Source: Stenotrophomonas maltophilia
Lineage (GTDB): Bacteria > Pseudomonadota > Gammaproteobacteria > Xanthomonadales > Xanthomonadaceae
Reading direction: 5' to 3'
Length of the DNA: 36,087 nucleotides
Assembly: GCA_002387845.1 (NCBI GenBank)
Contig: DGLB01000053.1
Coordinates: forward strand, 28,302 to 64,388
Positions 35,435 through 36,087 of the stretch are shown piece after piece (the stretch's first letter is position 1; each line of letters opens with the position of its first letter). The position numbers were made by a program, and so were the translations under genes. The notes below the pieces were generated by a model. It made no database searches and was not told where the DNA came from. It saw only the letters and a program-made list of their open reading frames with translations.

Positions 35435-35459
35435 GCAGCGGGGCACGCGGCCCCGCTGC
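35435..35459. terminator. GC hairpin after the trimeric autotransporter gene
   Basis: A perfect 10-bp stem GCAGCGGGGC/GCCCCGCTGC with ACGCG loop starts 16 bases beyond the stop of the adhesin. There is no clear U-run. It separates the adhesin transcript from the protease promoter region (35314-35434). Confidence 0.5.
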
Positions 35460-35474
35460 GATACCTCCGTGGCG

Positions 35475-36087
35475 TTACCAGCCGAAGCCGGCACCCACGC
35501 CCACCGAGCTGTCATCGCTGCTGAACGCACCGCCGAAGGTGACCGTGGCGCGTTCGCTGATGGCGCGCTGATAACCCAGCGACAGCGCCGATTCGCCGCT
35601 CTGGAAGCCGACGCCGACACCGACGCGGTTCTGCGTGCGTACGCCGGCGGCGCTGGTGGCCATGTTGAGCATGGCCGCGTTCATCGCCCCCTGACGGTCG
35701 ATGCGACGGTCCTGGTGACGCAGGCGCTCATCGATTTCACCCTTGTAGATGTCGAAGTTGTCGGCCATGGCGCTGAAGCGCTGGTCGGTGTAGCTGTTGG
35801 CGGTGGCCAGGCCACTGTCCAGCTGGCCCTTGTTGACCGCGTCGGTGGCGGCATAGCCCGCTGCCACGTTGGTCACCTGACGCTCGTTGCCGGCGCTGCC
35901 CACCGACACCGCATTGGCGCGATCAGCCACCGACCCCTGGCCCAGTGCCACCGAGTTGGCGGCCGTTGCCGACGCGCCCTGCCCGATCGCCGTGGCCGAG
36001 GCACCGCTGGCCACGGCGCCGTCGCCCATCGCCACCGCATTCACCGCGGTGGGCGCGGCCACCACGGCCGGTTGCGCGGTGCCGACA
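35475..36087 (-). CDS. Trimeric autotransporter adhesin (YadA-like), C-terminal part, 5' end outside window
   Basis: The frame is open to the window edge, so only the last ~204 residues are visible. They show head repeats of the YadA/Hia type (NAVAMGDGAVASGASATAIG, then NSVALGQGS), a neck-like motif (RQVTNVAAGYAATDAVNKGQ), a coiled-coil stalk (DNFDIYKGEIDERLRHQDRR) and the four-stranded membrane anchor ending GVGAGFGW. This is the end of a type Vc trimeric adhesin. Total size cannot be known. It is upstream of the secreted protease on the same strand but separated by a hairpin and about 160 bases. Confidence 0.94.
   Translation of the reverse strand, partial: VGTAQPAVVAAPTAVNAVAMGDGAVASGASATAIGQGASATAANSVALGQGSVADRANAVSVGSAGNERQVTNVAAGYAATDAVNKGQLDSGLATANSYTDQRFSAMADNFDIYKGEIDERLRHQDRRIDRQGAMNAAMLNMATSAAGVRTQNRVGVGVGFQSGESALSLGYQRAISERATVTFGGAFSSDDSSVGVGAGFGW

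Noticed and set aside
33424..35571. A 715-codon plus-strand open frame opposite the protease gene
   Set aside because: The minus strand carries a complete S8 protease with its triad. The antisense product is a His/Arg/Gly-rich shadow.

Overview
The window is high-GC DNA, densely packed with genes on both strands, and fits a Stenotrophomonas-type member of the Xanthomonadaceae. Three things point there: a type II secretion operon in the Xanthomonas xps order (E-F-G-H-I-J-K-L-M-N-D, with XpsN present and no GspC); several intergenic palindromes beginning with GTAG that match the SMAG-type repeats known from Stenotrophomonas maltophilia; and an Ax21-like outer-membrane protein. I assign the genus from these features only, without a database search. 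I see no tRNA, rRNA, CRISPR array, insertion sequence or prophage.

Left part (1-11,000). The window opens inside an autotransporter gene, followed 4 bases after its stop by a complete paralogous autotransporter. Next, on the minus strand, is a riboflavin/NusB/ThiL operon read from right to left: an FMN riboswitch leader, then ribE, a ribB-type gene with a degenerate GTP cyclohydrolase II domain (RibBX-like), ribH, nusB and thiL. An Ax21-like gene on the plus strand interrupts the usual riboflavin order. Beyond it, also on the minus strand, are ribD, nrdR and glyA. ribD is therefore outside the visible riboswitch-controlled transcript.

Middle part (11,000-22,500). This holds a large autotransporter with an extended signal peptide and T5SS/PEP-CTERM-type passenger repeats, an RcnB-like periplasmic protein with 7-residue repeats, the ABC-F translation factor EttA, a small Omp25-like outer-membrane barrel, a purine permease (NCS2/COG2252 type), nicotinate phosphoribosyltransferase PncB, and two overlapping glycosyltransferase genes.

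Right part (22,500-36,087). The complete xps operon is transcribed from right to left. ATPase XpsE, platform protein XpsF, pseudopilins G-H-I-J-K, inner-membrane proteins L-M-N and the lipoprotein secretin XpsD together export folded proteins from the periplasm. Directly upstream is a subtilisin-like protease with signal peptide, propeptide and PPC domain, a likely substrate of this machine. The window ends in the C-terminal part of a trimeric YadA-like adhesin.

The region is thus a core chromosomal segment rich in surface and secretion functions: four type V secretion proteins (two cut by the window ends), one complete T2SS and two small outer-membrane barrels, interleaved with housekeeping cofactor and one-carbon genes. 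I did not find an unmistakably new multi-gene system. The most interesting points are the arrangement and possible rewiring of the rib genes, the XpsE without zinc cysteines, the repeated ACGGTTTCC operator-like motif upstream of the rcnB-like gene, and the structured SMAG-type repeats, one pair of which lies inside the rib operon.
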